From: Beijerinckia mobilis
GTDB lineage: Bacteria; Pseudomonadota; Alphaproteobacteria; Rhizobiales; Beijerinckiaceae
DNA length: 64,000 bases
Assembly (NCBI RefSeq): GCF_000745425.1
Contig: NZ_JQJH01000001.1
Coordinates: 248,001-312,000 of the forward strand
Reading direction: 5' to 3'
Below, piece after piece: positions 36,419 to 46,388 of this stretch. The notes beneath the pieces were generated by a model. That model was not told the origin of the DNA and did not search any database. It saw nothing but the letters and a program-made list of their open reading frames with translations. The position numbers and the translations under genes were made by a program. Numbering within the stretch: the first letter of the stretch is position 1; every line of letters starts with the position of its first letter.

Positions 36419-38074
36419 TCACATATTGGGATAATTCGGCCCGTCACCGCCCTGCGGCGTGGTCCAGTCGATGTTTTGCGACGGGTCCTTGATATCACAA
36501 GTTTTGCAATGGACGCAGTTCTGGAAATTGATGATGAAACGCTTTCCCTTGTCTTCCTCATCGAGAATTTCATAAACCCCCGCCGGGCAATAACGCTCTG
36601 CAGGTTCGGCATAAAGCGGAAGATTGACGTCTATCGGGATTGACGGATCCCGCAGGCGCAGATGCGGTGGCTGACCCTCGGCGTGATTGGTGAAACTGAA
36701 GGCAACATTGGTCAGACGGTCGAAGGAAAGAACACCGTCAGGCTTGGGATAGGCGATGGGTGTGAAATTTTTTGCAAGACCGGTTGCAGCCGCATCGCTT
36801 TTGCCGTGTTTCAACGTGCCAAACAGGCTGAAACCGAACAATTCATTCATCCACATATCAAAACCGCCGAGCGCTAACGCTGTCGCAAGCCCGAAGCGGG
36901 ACCAGAGCGGTTTGACGTTGCGGACCTTCAGCAAATCCTGCCCTACCACTCCGGAGCGCAGCTCCGTCTCATAGGCGGAAAGTTCATCGCCCGAACGGCC
37001 CATGCTGATTGCTGCGTAAGCGGCCTCGGCCGCAGTCTTGCCGGAGAGCATGGCATTATGATTGCCCTTGATGCGGGGAACATTGACGAGCCCGACAGAA
37101 CAGCCGAGCAGCGCCACACCAGGTGCGACGACTTTCGGGATCGACTGCCAGCCCCCTTCCGAGATCGCCCGCGCGCCATAGGCTACACGCTTGCCGCCCT
37201 TCAAAAGTTCGGCGACCATCGGATGATGTTTGAAGCCTTGAAACTCCATATAGGGAGAGAGATAGGGATTCTCGTAATTCAGATGCACGACAAAACCGAT
37301 GCAGAGCTGGTTCTTCTCCATGTGATACAGGAACGATCCGCCACCGGCGTTAGAACCGAGAGGCCATCCCATCGTATGCGTCACCGTCCCCTCGCGGTGC
37401 TTGGCGGGGTCGATGTCCCAGATTTCCTTGAGGCCGATCCCGAATTTCTGCGGACAATGGCCACGCGTGAGATCAAAACGCGCCATCACTTCCTTGGCGA
37501 GTGAGCCGCGTGTTCCTTCGGACAGAAACACATATTTGCCATGGAGCTCCAGACCGGGTTCGTAATTCGGTCCGATGCCGCCTTGTGCGTCGCGCCCGAA
37601 TTCGCCGGCGACAACGCCCTTCACTTCGCCCTTTTCGCCATAAATGAGCGCGGAGCAAGCCATGCCTGGAAAGATCTCGACACCCAGCGATTCCGCCTGA
37701 TCGGCCATCCAGCGGCAAAGATTGCCCATTGAGACGATATATTTTCCATGGTTCGACATCAGACGCGGCATCGGCCAGTTTGGAAGGCGAATTTGTCCGG
37801 CCTTACTCAGAAGGTAAAAATTGTCCTCGCGAACCGGCACGGTGATCGGTGCACCTTTCTCCCGCCACTCGGGGATCAAGGCATCGAGACCCACCGGATC
37901 GAGGACTGCGCCTGAAAGAATATGGGCGCCGACCTCGGAACCCTTTTCCAGAACGATGACGGTAAGATCGGGATCGAGTTGCTTCAACCGGATGGCGGCG
38001 GAAAGACCTGCGGGGCCTGCGCCGACAATCACGACGTCATAGGTCATGATCTCGCGTTCGATGCTGGACATCAT
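36419..38074 (-). CDS. Electron transfer flavoprotein-ubiquinone oxidoreductase
   Basis: This inner-membrane-associated enzyme passes electrons from reduced ETF to ubiquinone. The 551 residues show the FAD loop DVVIVGAGPAGLSAAIRL, the family core, and a C-terminal 4Fe-4S ferredoxin site (YCPAGVYEI, then NFQNCVHCKTCDIKDP). AAGGGA precedes paired ATGs at 38074 and 38071; either may be used. Located next to etfBA and four acyl-CoA dehydrogenase-related genes, it supplies the electron outlet for the ring and side-chain oxidations encoded here. A hairpin at 38170-38200 separates it from etfA. Confidence 0.95.
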   Translation of the reverse strand: MMSSIEREIMTYDVVIVGAGPAGLSAAIRLKQLDPDLTVIVLEKGSEVGAHILSGAVLDPVGLDALIPEWREKGAPITVPVREDNFYLLSKAGQIRLPNWPMPRLMSNHGKYIVSMGNLCRWMADQAESLGVEIFPGMACSALIYGEKGEVKGVVAGEFGRDAQGGIGPNYEPGLELHGKYVFLSEGTRGSLAKEVMARFDLTRGHCPQKFGIGLKEIWDIDPAKHREGTVTHTMGWPLGSNAGGGSFLYHMEKNQLCIGFVVHLNYENPYLSPYMEFQGFKHHPMVAELLKGGKRVAYGARAISEGGWQSIPKVVAPGVALLGCSVGLVNVPRIKGNHNAMLSGKTAAEAAYAAISMGRSGDELSAYETELRSGVVGQDLLKVRNVKPLWSRFGLATALALGGFDMWMNELFGFSLFGTLKHGKSDAAATGLAKNFTPIAYPKPDGVLSFDRLTNVAFSFTNHAEGQPPHLRLRDPSIPIDVNLPLYAEPAERYCPAGVYEILDEEDKGKRFIINFQNCVHCKTCDIKDPSQNIDWTTPQGGDGPNYPNM

Positions 38075-38169
38075 GATTCCCTTTTCCGGTATTCTCGATC
38101 GCGGTTCCTGGATCAGGCGGGATCGCATACGCTATTGTAAATTGAGGGATGCAAAGCTGATGAGGTGGA

Positions 38170-38200
38170 AAGTCCCGATGAGTGTGTCTCATCGGGACTT
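38170..38200 (-). terminator. Hairpin between etfA and the ETF-quinone oxidoreductase gene
   Basis: Perfect 13-base arms AAGTCCCGATGAG and CTCATCGGGACTT enclose a 5-base loop, 34 bases after the etfA stop on the minus strand. It is followed by TTCC, not a long U run. It probably ends or attenuates the etfBA transcript. Confidence 0.7.
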
Positions 38201-38233
38201 GGACGTATGACCTACGAGGCTTTTGCTTCGATG

Positions 38234-39160
38234 TCAGAGCTTGCTTGTCAGTTCCGGCACGATCTGAAAAAGATCGCCGACGAGCCCGTAATCAGCGATT
38301 TGGAAGATCGGCGCCTCTTCATCCTTATTGATGGCGACGATCAGCTTGGAATCCTTCATGCCGGCAAGATGCTGGATGGCACCCGAAATACCGACGGCGA
38401 TGTAGAGCGAGGGCGCGACCACTTTGCCCGTCTGGCCAACTTGCCAATCGTTTGGCGCAAATCCCGCATCCACCGCCGCGCGGCTCGCGCCTACAGCAGC
38501 GCCGAGTTTGTCGGCAAGACCGGTAATAACGGCGAAATTCTCCTGCGAGCCGACACCGCGCCCGCCTGAGACGATCACTTTCGCGCTAGTCAGTTCCGGC
38601 CTGTCACTCTCGGCTATCCTCTCTTCAATCCATTGCGAAAGCTCCCGATCAGCCGGGCCGGAAACCGTCTCGGCTTGGGCTGCTCCACCGGGCTGGGCAG
38701 CGACGAAGGAAGCGATGCGCACGGTCAAGACCTTAACTTTATCCGCTGATTTCACCGTCTGGATCGCATTGCCGGCGTAAATCGGCCGCTTGAAAGTCTC
38801 TCCATCGACGAGCGCAATCACGTCCGAAATCACCATGACATCAAGAAGCGCCGCCACGCGGGGCAGCACATTCTTGGCACAGGCGGTTCCCGGAGCCGCG
38901 ATATGACTATAGGGGCCGGCGATCGAAACGATGAGATCGGCAAGCGGTTCAGCCAGCCCCTTGCCATAGGCCGGGCTATCGGCTGCCAGAACCTTGGAGA
39001 CACCGGCAAGCGTCGCCGCCTGCGCCACGGCTGGCGCTATGCCTTCCCCGGCAACAAGCACATGGACATCGCCGAGACCGCTGACTGCGGAGAGTGCCCG
39101 CGCTGTCGCGTCAAGACCAAGGATACCGCCCTTAACATCCGCAATAAGGAGAATCATCAT
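38234..39160 (-). CDS. etfA: Electron transfer flavoprotein alpha subunit
   Basis: This is the FAD-binding alpha subunit of ETF, 308 residues. The C-terminal FAD domain is clear: [54 protein letters not shown] and [21 protein letters not shown], each read in part. Together with EtfB it accepts electrons from acyl-CoA dehydrogenases. The start lies 2 bases after the etfB stop, so the two are translated together. The presence of etfBA beside glutaryl-CoA dehydrogenase and ring dehydrogenases suggests pathway-dedicated or relocated electron transfer. Confidence 0.96.
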   Translation of the reverse strand: MMILLIADVKGGILGLDATARALSAVSGLGDVHVLVAGEGIAPAVAQAATLAGVSKVLAADSPAYGKGLAEPLADLIVSIAGPYSHIAAPGTACAKNVLPRVAALLDVMVISDVIALVDGETFKRPIYAGNAIQTVKSADKVKVLTVRIASFVAAQPGGAAQAETVSGPADRELSQWIEERIAESDRPELTSAKVIVSGGRGVGSQENFAVITGLADKLGAAVGASRAAVDAGFAPNDWQVGQTGKVVAPSLYIAVGISGAIQHLAGMKDSKLIVAINKDEEAPIFQIADYGLVGDLFQIVPELTSKL

Positions 39161-39162
39161 AA

Positions 39163-39918
39163 TCAGAACACTCCCGCCTCGTGCTTGAGTTTGACAATCA
39201 GCTCATCGACGGAACCCACCTTCACACCTGCCTTACGGACCGCTGGCTCATCGGTTCTGAGCACCACGAGGCGCGGCGTGACGTCGATGCCGTAATCGGC
39301 GGCAGTTTTCTCCTCCAAAGGTTTCTTTTTCGCCTTCATGATATTAGGCAACGACGCATAACGTGGCTCGTTCAGTCTGAGATCGGCGGTGATGATCGCC
39401 GGCAATTTCACACGGATAGTCTGCAACCCGCCGTCCACTTCACGCGTGACATCGGCGAAATCCTTTTCGACTGTGATCGCCGAGGCGAAAGTCGCCTGGC
39501 CCCAACCGAGCAGCGCCGCCAGCATCTGGCCAGTCGCATTCATGTCATTGTCGATCGCCTGTTTTCCGGCAAGAACCAGACCCGGCTTTTCCGTCTCCAC
39601 GATTTTGGCAAGGAGCTTGGCGACCGCCAGAGGCTCGATGTCAGTGCCTGGCTCTGCCTCGACAAGAATTGCACGGTCAGCACCCAGGGCAAGCGCGCTT
39701 CTTAATGTTTCCTGCGCCTGTTTCACGCCGATCGACACCGCGACAATCTCGGTCGCAACGCCTTTTTCCTTCAGGCGGACGGCTTCCTCGAGAGCGATTT
39801 CGTCAAATGGGTTCATCGACATTTTGACATTGGCGAGATCGATACCGGAGCCATCCGATTTTACACGGGCCTTTACATTGTAGTCGATGACACGTTTCAC
39901 CAGCACGAGTATTTTCAT
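39163..39918 (-). CDS. etfB: Electron transfer flavoprotein beta subunit
   Basis: This is the AMP-binding beta subunit of ETF, 251 residues. It begins [20 protein letters not shown] and has [38 protein letters not shown] and [20 protein letters not shown] in the expected order, each read in part. It is the first gene of the etfBA pair. The short 80-base gap to the upstream glutaryl-CoA dehydrogenase gene, on the same strand, allows read-through from that gene. Confidence 0.96.
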   Translation of the reverse strand: MKILVLVKRVIDYNVKARVKSDGSGIDLANVKMSMNPFDEIALEEAVRLKEKGVATEIVAVSIGVKQAQETLRSALALGADRAILVEAEPGTDIEPLAVAKLLAKIVETEKPGLVLAGKQAIDNDMNATGQMLAALLGWGQATFASAITVEKDFADVTREVDGGLQTIRVKLPAIITADLRLNEPRYASLPNIMKAKKKPLEEKTAADYGIDVTPRLVVLRTDEPAVRKAGVKVGSVDELIVKLKHEAGVF

Positions 39919-39998
39919 TCTTTCCTCCCCGGTGCATATTCGGTTTTCGTGCCAAACATGCTTTATTCAATCATCGGTTCGAGAGCTCGCGTCAGGCT

Positions 39999-41219
39999 TC
40001 AGCAAAATGCCTGTATGCCGGTAATCGCGCGGCCGAGAATCAAGGCATGAACGTCATGTGTACCTTCGTAGGTGTTCACCGTCTCGAGATTCACCATGTG
40101 ACGGATGACCTGGAATTCTTCGTGAATGCCATTGCCACCGTGCATGTCACGTGCAAGGCGGGCAATCTCCAGCGCCTTGCCGCAATTGTTGCGCTTCACG
40201 ATCGAAATCATCTCCGGCGCGGCATTGGCTTCATCAAGGAGCCGTCCGACGCGTAAGGATGCCTGCAGCCCCAGCGAGAGCTCGGTCAGCATATTGGCGA
40301 GCTTGAGCTGATAAATCTGGGTGCCGGCGAGCGGCTTGCCGAATTGTTTGCGGTCGAGACCATATTGACGCGCAGCCTGGAAGCAGAATTCGGCGGCGCC
40401 GAGAACGCCCCAGGCGATGCCATAACGTGCCCGGTTGAGACAGCCGAAAGGTCCTTTCAAGCCCTCGACGCCCGGCAAAAGCGCCTCTTCCCCGACCACG
40501 ACATCCTGCAGGACGATTTCGCCAGTGATGGATGCACGCAGAGAAAGCTTGCCGCCAATCTTCGGGGCCGAGAGACCCTTGAGGCCCTTGTCGAGCACGA
40601 AGCCGCGAATCTTGCCGTCATGGGCTTCGGATTTAGCCCAGACGATAAAGACATCGGCAATCGGCGCATTCGAGATCCAGGTCTTCGAACCGTTGAGCAC
40701 ATAGCCGGTCGCAGTCTTTTTCGCGACGGTCTTCATGCCGGCCGGATCAGAGCCCGCATCGGGCTCCGTGAGGCCAAAACAGCCGATCCATTCGCCGGAG
40801 GCGAGTTTCGGCAGATATTTGCGGCGATGATCTTCCGAGCCATAGGCATAGATCGGATACATCACCAGCGAGGATTGCACCGACATCATGCTGCGATAGC
40901 CGGAATCGACGCGTTCGATCTCACGAGCGACAAGGCCATAGCTCACATAACTCGCGCCGACCCCGCCATATTCTTCCGGCACTGTGACGCCGAGAAGGCC
41001 CATGCCGCCCATTTCCCGGAAAATCGCGGGATCGGTGATTTCGTCACGGTAGGCGGCAATGACACGCGGCTGCAGCTTTTCCTGCGCATAGGCGCGGGCG
41101 GCATCGCGCAACATCCGTTCTTCCTCGGTCAACTGGCCGTCGAGGCGGAATGCATCCTCCCAGTCGAAGCGCGAAAGGTCTGGCATATCCTTCGGCTTCA
41201 GCTTCGTTTCTGCCATCAT
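39999..41219 (-). CDS. gcdH: Glutaryl-CoA dehydrogenase (decarboxylating)
   Basis: This flavoenzyme oxidises and decarboxylates glutaryl-CoA to crotonyl-CoA. The 406 residues match GcdH throughout: [20 protein letters not shown] (with the Arg that holds the glutaryl carboxylate), [32 protein letters not shown] and [20 protein letters not shown], in which Glu385 is the catalytic base. ATG 41219 follows AAAGGAAATGTC at the best spacing; 41240 is possible. In this island it takes the glutaryl-CoA made from pimeloyl-CoA by beta-oxidation. It lies 21 bases after the thiolase gene. Confidence 0.95.
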   Translation of the reverse strand: MMAETKLKPKDMPDLSRFDWEDAFRLDGQLTEEERMLRDAARAYAQEKLQPRVIAAYRDEITDPAIFREMGGMGLLGVTVPEEYGGVGASYVSYGLVAREIERVDSGYRSMMSVQSSLVMYPIYAYGSEDHRRKYLPKLASGEWIGCFGLTEPDAGSDPAGMKTVAKKTATGYVLNGSKTWISNAPIADVFIVWAKSEAHDGKIRGFVLDKGLKGLSAPKIGGKLSLRASITGEIVLQDVVVGEEALLPGVEGLKGPFGCLNRARYGIAWGVLGAAEFCFQAARQYGLDRKQFGKPLAGTQIYQLKLANMLTELSLGLQASLRVGRLLDEANAAPEMISIVKRNNCGKALEIARLARDMHGGNGIHEEFQVIRHMVNLETVNTYEGTHDVHALILGRAITGIQAFC

Positions 41220-41239
41220 GACATTTCCTTTCACATTCA

Positions 41240-42442
41240 TCAGTTTCTCTCCAGAAGCAGGGCCGCCCCCTGGCCGACGCCGACACACATCGTCGCGAGT
41301 GCGTAGCGGCCGCCGCCGCGTACGAGTTCAAGAGCCGCCGTCCCCGTGATCCGCGCGCCGCTCATGCCGAGGGGATGGCCGAGCGCGATGGCGCCGCCAT
41401 TGGAATTGACGCGAGGGTCATCATCGGCAATACCGAGCTGCCGCAGCACGACCAAAGCCTGGGCGGCAAAGGCTTCATTGAGTTCGATCGTCGCGATAGT
41501 GTCGAGACTGATGCCGGTCCGCGCACACAATGTTTTCACCGCCGGCACGGGTCCATAACCCATGATGCGGGGGGCGACACCTGCCGACGAGGCCGCGACG
41601 ACACGCGCAAGCGGTGTCAACCCGAAGCGCCTTGCCGCCGCTTCCGAGGCAATAATCAAGGCCGCGGCGCCATCATTCACGCCGCTCGCATTGCCCGCGG
41701 TGATCGAACCGTCCGGACGGGTGATCGGCTTCAGCCGCGCAAGATCAGCGAGCGTCGTCGCCCGCGGATGTTCATCCTTCAAGACGTCCAGGGACTTGCC
41801 ACGGCCGAGCGGCACTTCCACAGGAAGGATCTCGGCCGCAAAACGCCCGCTCGCCTGCGCTGCCGCAGCGCGCTCTTGCGAGCGAAGGGCGAAAGCGTCC
41901 TGGTCCTCACGGCTCACGGCATAATCATCGGCAAGATTCTGTGCTGTCTCGGGCATGGAATCGGTGCCATAGGCGGCGGCAATGCGCGGATTGACGAAGC
42001 GCCAACCGATCGTCGTGTCGTAAATTTCGCTGGCGCGCGACCAGGCGGAAGCCCCTTTCGGGATCACAAATGGGGCCCGCGTCATGCTTTCGACGCCACC
42101 GGCAATGGCGAGATCGATATCGCCCGTCCGTATAGCGCGCGCCGCCGCAGCCACAGCCTCGAGTCCGGAACCGCACAGACGATTCACGGTGACGCCCGGA
42201 ACGTTTGCGGGAAAGCCCGCGAGCAGCAAAGCCATGCGGGCGACATTGCGATTGTCCTCACCCGCCTGATTGGCGCAACCCATCCAGATTTCCTCAACCG
42301 CGCCGGGGTCAAGCCCGGGATTGCGTGCGAGCAGAGCCGCGAGTGGCAAAGCGGCGAGATCGTCTGTGCGCACAGGGGCCAAAACCCCGCCGTAGCGGCC
42401 GATTGGCGTGCGAATGTAATCGCAGATGAAGGCTTGCGTCAT
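41240..42442 (-). CDS. Acetyl-CoA acyltransferase (PcaF/PimB-like thiolase)
   Basis: This is a 400-residue degradative thiolase. Cys90 in [13 protein letters not shown], His in [11 protein letters not shown] and Cys in [10 protein letters not shown] form the active site. The overall sequence is closest to beta-ketoadipyl-CoA thiolase ([32 protein letters not shown]-like [15 protein letters not shown]), so a dicarboxylic 3-oxoacyl-CoA substrate is likely. In context that would be 3-oxopimeloyl-CoA, cleaved to glutaryl-CoA and acetyl-CoA as proposed for PimB. Its ATG overlaps the stop of the upstream multifunctional gene by 4 bases. Confidence 0.9.
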   Translation of the reverse strand: MTQAFICDYIRTPIGRYGGVLAPVRTDDLAALPLAALLARNPGLDPGAVEEIWMGCANQAGEDNRNVARMALLLAGFPANVPGVTVNRLCGSGLEAVAAAARAIRTGDIDLAIAGGVESMTRAPFVIPKGASAWSRASEIYDTTIGWRFVNPRIAAAYGTDSMPETAQNLADDYAVSREDQDAFALRSQERAAAAQASGRFAAEILPVEVPLGRGKSLDVLKDEHPRATTLADLARLKPITRPDGSITAGNASGVNDGAAALIIASEAAARRFGLTPLARVVAASSAGVAPRIMGYGPVPAVKTLCARTGISLDTIATIELNEAFAAQALVVLRQLGIADDDPRVNSNGGAIALGHPLGMSGARITGTAALELVRGGGRYALATMCVGVGQGAALLLERN

Positions 42443-44499
42443 GGTTGCTCTCCGAAACTATCGGGATCAACACCTTCACGAACGGCACGGCGCAGCAGAT
42501 CCGGCACTTTCCAGGAAAGCGGGTCGGCTGCGGCATAGGCCTCGATGCGGTGCAGGATTTCAGGCAGACCAACACGGCCGGCATAATGGATCGGACCGCC
42601 GCGCCAGCGCGGAAAGGCGTAGCCATGGATCATCACGAGATCGATGTCGGCGGATTTCGCCGCAATGCCTTCCTCGAGAATATGGAATCCTTCCTCGCTC
42701 ATGGCCGTGATGGCGCGCCGGACGATTTCATCATCATCGAAGGGCCGCCGTGTGATACCGGCCCGCGCTGATTCCCCGATGACAAGAGAGTCGATCAATG
42801 CGGAGGGCGTTTGCTTCCCATTGTCATAATCATACCAGCCTGCGCCGGTCTTGCGGCCGAGCCGGCTCGTCTCTTCGACGATCCTGTCGGCGATCGGAAT
42901 GTAGCGAAACCCCGGCTTCGTTCTCCAGCCCAACCGTTTACGATTGGCATAGGCGATATCGAGACCGGAAAGATCCTGCACCTCATAGGGGCCCATCGCC
43001 ATGCCGAAACCACGCAGGGCTGCGTCGACCTGCCAGGGCAAAGCACCTTCGATGAGCATGATGTCGCAGATCTGCCGGTAACGGGTGAGAATGCGATTTC
43101 CTATGAAACCGTCGCAGACACCCGCGAGAACCGCGATCTTCTTCAGCCGCGCGGCAAGCCGCAAGGCGGTCGTAACCGTCGCCGCGGATGTCTGCGCCCC
43201 GCGCACCACCTCGAGCAGCTTCATGACATGTGCCGGGCTGAAGAAATGCAGGCCCAGAAATCGTGACGGGTTACTCAGACCGTCGCCAATGCGATTCACA
43301 TCCAGAAACGAGGTGTTGGTCGCGAGAATGGCGGATTGCGGTAAAGCCGCATCGAGCGCGGTGAAAACCTGGCGCTTGACGTCCATATCCTCGAACACAG
43401 CCTCAATGGCGAGATCGGCGGCAGGCAGGGCGTCATAGCCACTTTGAAAGCGCAGGCGCGTGGCTTCCTCCGCAGCAGCAGCCTCCGCATTCATCTTGCC
43501 GCGTTTCACCGACTCGGCGTAGAGTTTCGCGACATTGGCGCGGGCCCGCTCTCTGGATGCGGTATCGGTTTCGACCACCGTCACCTCTATTCCCGTACCG
43601 GCCAGCGCATAGGCGATGGCCGCGCCCATCGACCCGCCGCCAACAACCACGGCCTTGCCGATCTCCGCACCTCCCGTCTTGCCTTGAGCCAGAGCCGCGC
43701 GTTCGGCAAAGAAGACATGACGCAGCGCGCTTGCCTGATCCGATGTCTTGAGCGCGAGAAAGGTTTCACGTTCAAGAGCGAGGCCTTGCGCCAGCGGCAG
43801 ACGGCAGGTGGCCTCGACGAGGCCGATCGCCTTCTGCGGAGCATCTTGGCGCGGATTGCGACGGTTTGCCTCTCGCCTTGCTGTCTCAATGGCTTGCGGA
43901 TCCAGAGCGGGCGCAGGCAAGGCGCCCGTCACCGGCCGTTCAGGCAGCGGATGGCTGCGCGCGGCCGTGACGGGATCATCCATAAGGCCATCGATGAGAC
44001 CCAACCGCTCGGCTTCCACCGCGCCAATCACCCGGCCTTCCGCAATCAGCGACAAAGCGGGTGCGAGCCCGATAAGGCGCGGCAGCCTCTGCGTTCCACC
44101 TGCGCCCGGCACGACGCCGAGAGTCACTTCCGGCAGCCCCAGAGTGGCCTGTGGCGCGGCGAGCCGCAGCCGGCAGGCGAGCGCCAGCTCAAGGCCGCCG
44201 CCAAGCGCCGTTCCGTTGAGGGCGGCAATGACCGGGACAGGGAAATTCTCAATACGCTCGACGATCTCGGGAAGAACCGGAGGTTGCGGTGGCAAGGCGA
44301 ATTCCTTCGCATCGGCCCCCGCGACAAAGCTCTTGCCGGTTCCCGTCAGAATGACGCGGGTTGCGCCAGCCGCCTCGATTTTGTCGAGCGCCGCCATCAA
44401 TCCTTCACGCACCGCATGGGAAGTGACATTGACCGGAGGATTGTCGATGGTGATGATCGCCAGGCCGTCATCAAAGCTTGTGTGAACACATTCGGACAT
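42439..44499 (-). CDS. Enoyl-CoA hydratase/3-hydroxyacyl-CoA dehydrogenase (PimF/FadJ-like)
   Basis: This is a 686-residue fusion. The N-terminal crotonase domain (to about 180) has FVAGADAKEFALP and AALNGTALGGGLELALACR; the middle has the NAD loop VVVGGGSMGAAIAYALAGTG (about 295-315); and the 3HCDH domains follow with ATNTSFLDVNRIGDG and LGLHFFSPAHVMKLLEVV. It would hydrate and oxidise 2,3-dehydropimeloyl-CoA to 3-oxopimeloyl-CoA in this setting. The family also serves ordinary beta-oxidation. It is translationally coupled to the thiolase gene. The ribosome site is weak. Confidence 0.9.
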   Translation of the reverse strand: MSECVHTSFDDGLAIITIDNPPVNVTSHAVREGLMAALDKIEAAGATRVILTGTGKSFVAGADAKEFALPPQPPVLPEIVERIENFPVPVIAALNGTALGGGLELALACRLRLAAPQATLGLPEVTLGVVPGAGGTQRLPRLIGLAPALSLIAEGRVIGAVEAERLGLIDGLMDDPVTAARSHPLPERPVTGALPAPALDPQAIETARREANRRNPRQDAPQKAIGLVEATCRLPLAQGLALERETFLALKTSDQASALRHVFFAERAALAQGKTGGAEIGKAVVVGGGSMGAAIAYALAGTGIEVTVVETDTASRERARANVAKLYAESVKRGKMNAEAAAAEEATRLRFQSGYDALPAADLAIEAVFEDMDVKRQVFTALDAALPQSAILATNTSFLDVNRIGDGLSNPSRFLGLHFFSPAHVMKLLEVVRGAQTSAATVTTALRLAARLKKIAVLAGVCDGFIGNRILTRYRQICDIMLIEGALPWQVDAALRGFGMAMGPYEVQDLSGLDIAYANRKRLGWRTKPGFRYIPIADRIVEETSRLGRKTGAGWYDYDNGKQTPSALIDSLVIGESARAGITRRPFDDDEIVRRAITAMSEEGFHILEEGIAAKSADIDLVMIHGYAFPRWRGGPIHYAGRVGLPEILHRIEAYAAADPLSWKVPDLLRRAVREGVDPDSFGEQP

Positions 44500-44595
44500 G
44501 ACAAATCACCGCAGGAACGGAGCAAGCTATCAGTCAGACCGCCCTCATGTATGAGGCATGGTCAAGACGATGGATCTCTGATTGGGACGGCAGTA

Positions 44596-46251
44596 TCACA
44601 GCTTGGCCTTTTCATAGGCTTCGCGTAACATGTTGCGCAGTACGAATTTCTGAATCTTGCCGGCGGCAGTCGCCGGCAGACGATCACGGATCTCCAGGCG
44701 CTCAGGATAATATTGCTTGGCGAGATGCCGACTATCGAGAAAGCGGATCATGTCCTCGAAGGTCAGCGTCGTTCCTTTTCTTGGAACGATGAATGCGCAG
44801 GCCCGTTCGCCAAGCCGGTCATCCGGATAGGCGACGATCGCCACCTGCTCGATGTCGGGATTCTCGTAAAGGAGTTTTTCGACTTCGACGACGGGAATGT
44901 TCTCGGCGCCACGGATGATGACATCCTTGGAGCGGCCGCAAATCCGGACATAACCTTGCGCGTCGATACGAGCGATATCACCTGTATCAAACCAGCCCTC
45001 TGCATCCGTATTGTTCCATTCCGGCCGTTTCAGATAGCCGACAAAATTGGAACAGCCGCGGACATAGAGCTCGCCTTCAAGACCCTTTGGGACCGGCTTA
45101 CCGTCCGCCCCCCGGATCTGTAACTCCATTCCGGTCAGCACAAAGCCATCCGTGTTGATCGACCGTTCATCAGGGTCCGCAGGAGAGACGACGGACACAG
45201 CCCCATTCTCCGTCATGCCCCAGGCCGAGATGATCTTCGTGCCGAGACTTCGCCGTGCCCGCTCGACCAGAGAACCAGGGATCGCCGTCCCGGCGCAAAG
45301 AAAGATGCGCAATGAAGAGACGTCGATACCAAGTTCATCGACAATGGCGGAGAGATCCATAAGAAAGGGCGTCGACGCCATGGTGAAGGTGACACGCTCC
45401 TCGGCAATCAACCGCGCGGCGGCCGCCTTGTCCCATGATTCCATCAGCACCATACGGGCGCCGAGCATCACCGGCAGCAGAAGGCCATACATGAAGCCCG
45501 TCTGATGAGCCATCGGCGAAGCCATCAGGATGATGTCGGACTCACCAAGTCCGAGCCGGTCGGCATAGGCGACGAGGTTTGAATACATCGTATTCGCCGT
45601 ATGCATCACGCCCTTTGGCTCGCCTGTCGTGCCAGATGTGTAGATCAACTGGCAGACATCGTTCGCATTACCGCGATCACGGACACTGATGTCGCTGAGC
45701 CCCGGTGTATCGTCGAGTGCCGGATCCATCAGCATCACATCGAAACTGTTCTTTCCCTCACCACCGATGACGATGACATGATCGAGAGCCGGCAGGTCGG
45801 AACGCAAGGCTGCAGCCATTGCCTCATGGTCAAAACCGCGAAACACCTTGGGGATCACGAAGGCGCGCGCTTCCCCGTGCCGCAGCATGAAACGCAGCTC
45901 GTGCTCGCGGAAAATCGGCATGACCGGATTGAAGACGATCCCGAGTTTGCGGCAGGCGATATAGAGAACGACATATTCCCAGACATTAGAGAGCTGACAG
46001 GCCAGAACATCATCTTTGCCAAGTCCCAGCCGATGGAGCCCGGCGGCAGCGCGCCAGGAAAGCCGGTCGAGGTCCGCATAGGTGAAATCATGCCGTTGCT
46101 GAGGATTGAATGCGATGCTCGTAAGCGCCAGGGCATCAGGCTTTTCCGCGAGCCATGTCTCAAAATAGTCGAGGAGAGTCTTGCCCGGCCAGAGACGTTC
46201 CGCTTCCATCTTCACGCGGCGCGGCTCGAGCAAAACAGCATCGAACTTCAT
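44596..46251 (-). CDS. aliA: Cyclohexanecarboxylate-CoA ligase
   Basis: This is an AMP-forming acyl-CoA synthetase, 551 residues, with LIYTSGTTGEPKG (P-loop), SAWGMTENG, GWFDTGDIARID and a C-terminal Lys in AAGKIQKFVLR. Among ligases it matches the AliA type by its opening KMEAERLWPGKTLLDYFE and by its neighbours aliB, badI and badH. It activates cyclohexanecarboxylate to the CoA ester. GGGGGAA precedes ATG 46251. It ends 97 bases before the PimF-like gene on the same strand, so these genes may be one transcript from badH onward. Confidence 0.85.
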   Translation of the reverse strand: MKFDAVLLEPRRVKMEAERLWPGKTLLDYFETWLAEKPDALALTSIAFNPQQRHDFTYADLDRLSWRAAAGLHRLGLGKDDVLACQLSNVWEYVVLYIACRKLGIVFNPVMPIFREHELRFMLRHGEARAFVIPKVFRGFDHEAMAAALRSDLPALDHVIVIGGEGKNSFDVMLMDPALDDTPGLSDISVRDRGNANDVCQLIYTSGTTGEPKGVMHTANTMYSNLVAYADRLGLGESDIILMASPMAHQTGFMYGLLLPVMLGARMVLMESWDKAAAARLIAEERVTFTMASTPFLMDLSAIVDELGIDVSSLRIFLCAGTAIPGSLVERARRSLGTKIISAWGMTENGAVSVVSPADPDERSINTDGFVLTGMELQIRGADGKPVPKGLEGELYVRGCSNFVGYLKRPEWNNTDAEGWFDTGDIARIDAQGYVRICGRSKDVIIRGAENIPVVEVEKLLYENPDIEQVAIVAYPDDRLGERACAFIVPRKGTTLTFEDMIRFLDSRHLAKQYYPERLEIRDRLPATAAGKIQKFVLRNMLREAYEKAKL

Positions 46252-46388
46252 GACGTTCCCCCGCTTGTCTGTGTTGTCCCTCATCACCCGACCACGTTCA
46301 ATCTGATCGGCATGTCCGGTGTCATGTCACCGCTGCGTATTCGACATTATCCCGGATTCATTTGAATCATACCCATCGGATTCCGGCA

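Noticed and set aside
40344-41306. A 320-codon plus-strand frame opposite gcdH
   Set aside because: It is a shadow of a well-supported gene with no independent evidence.
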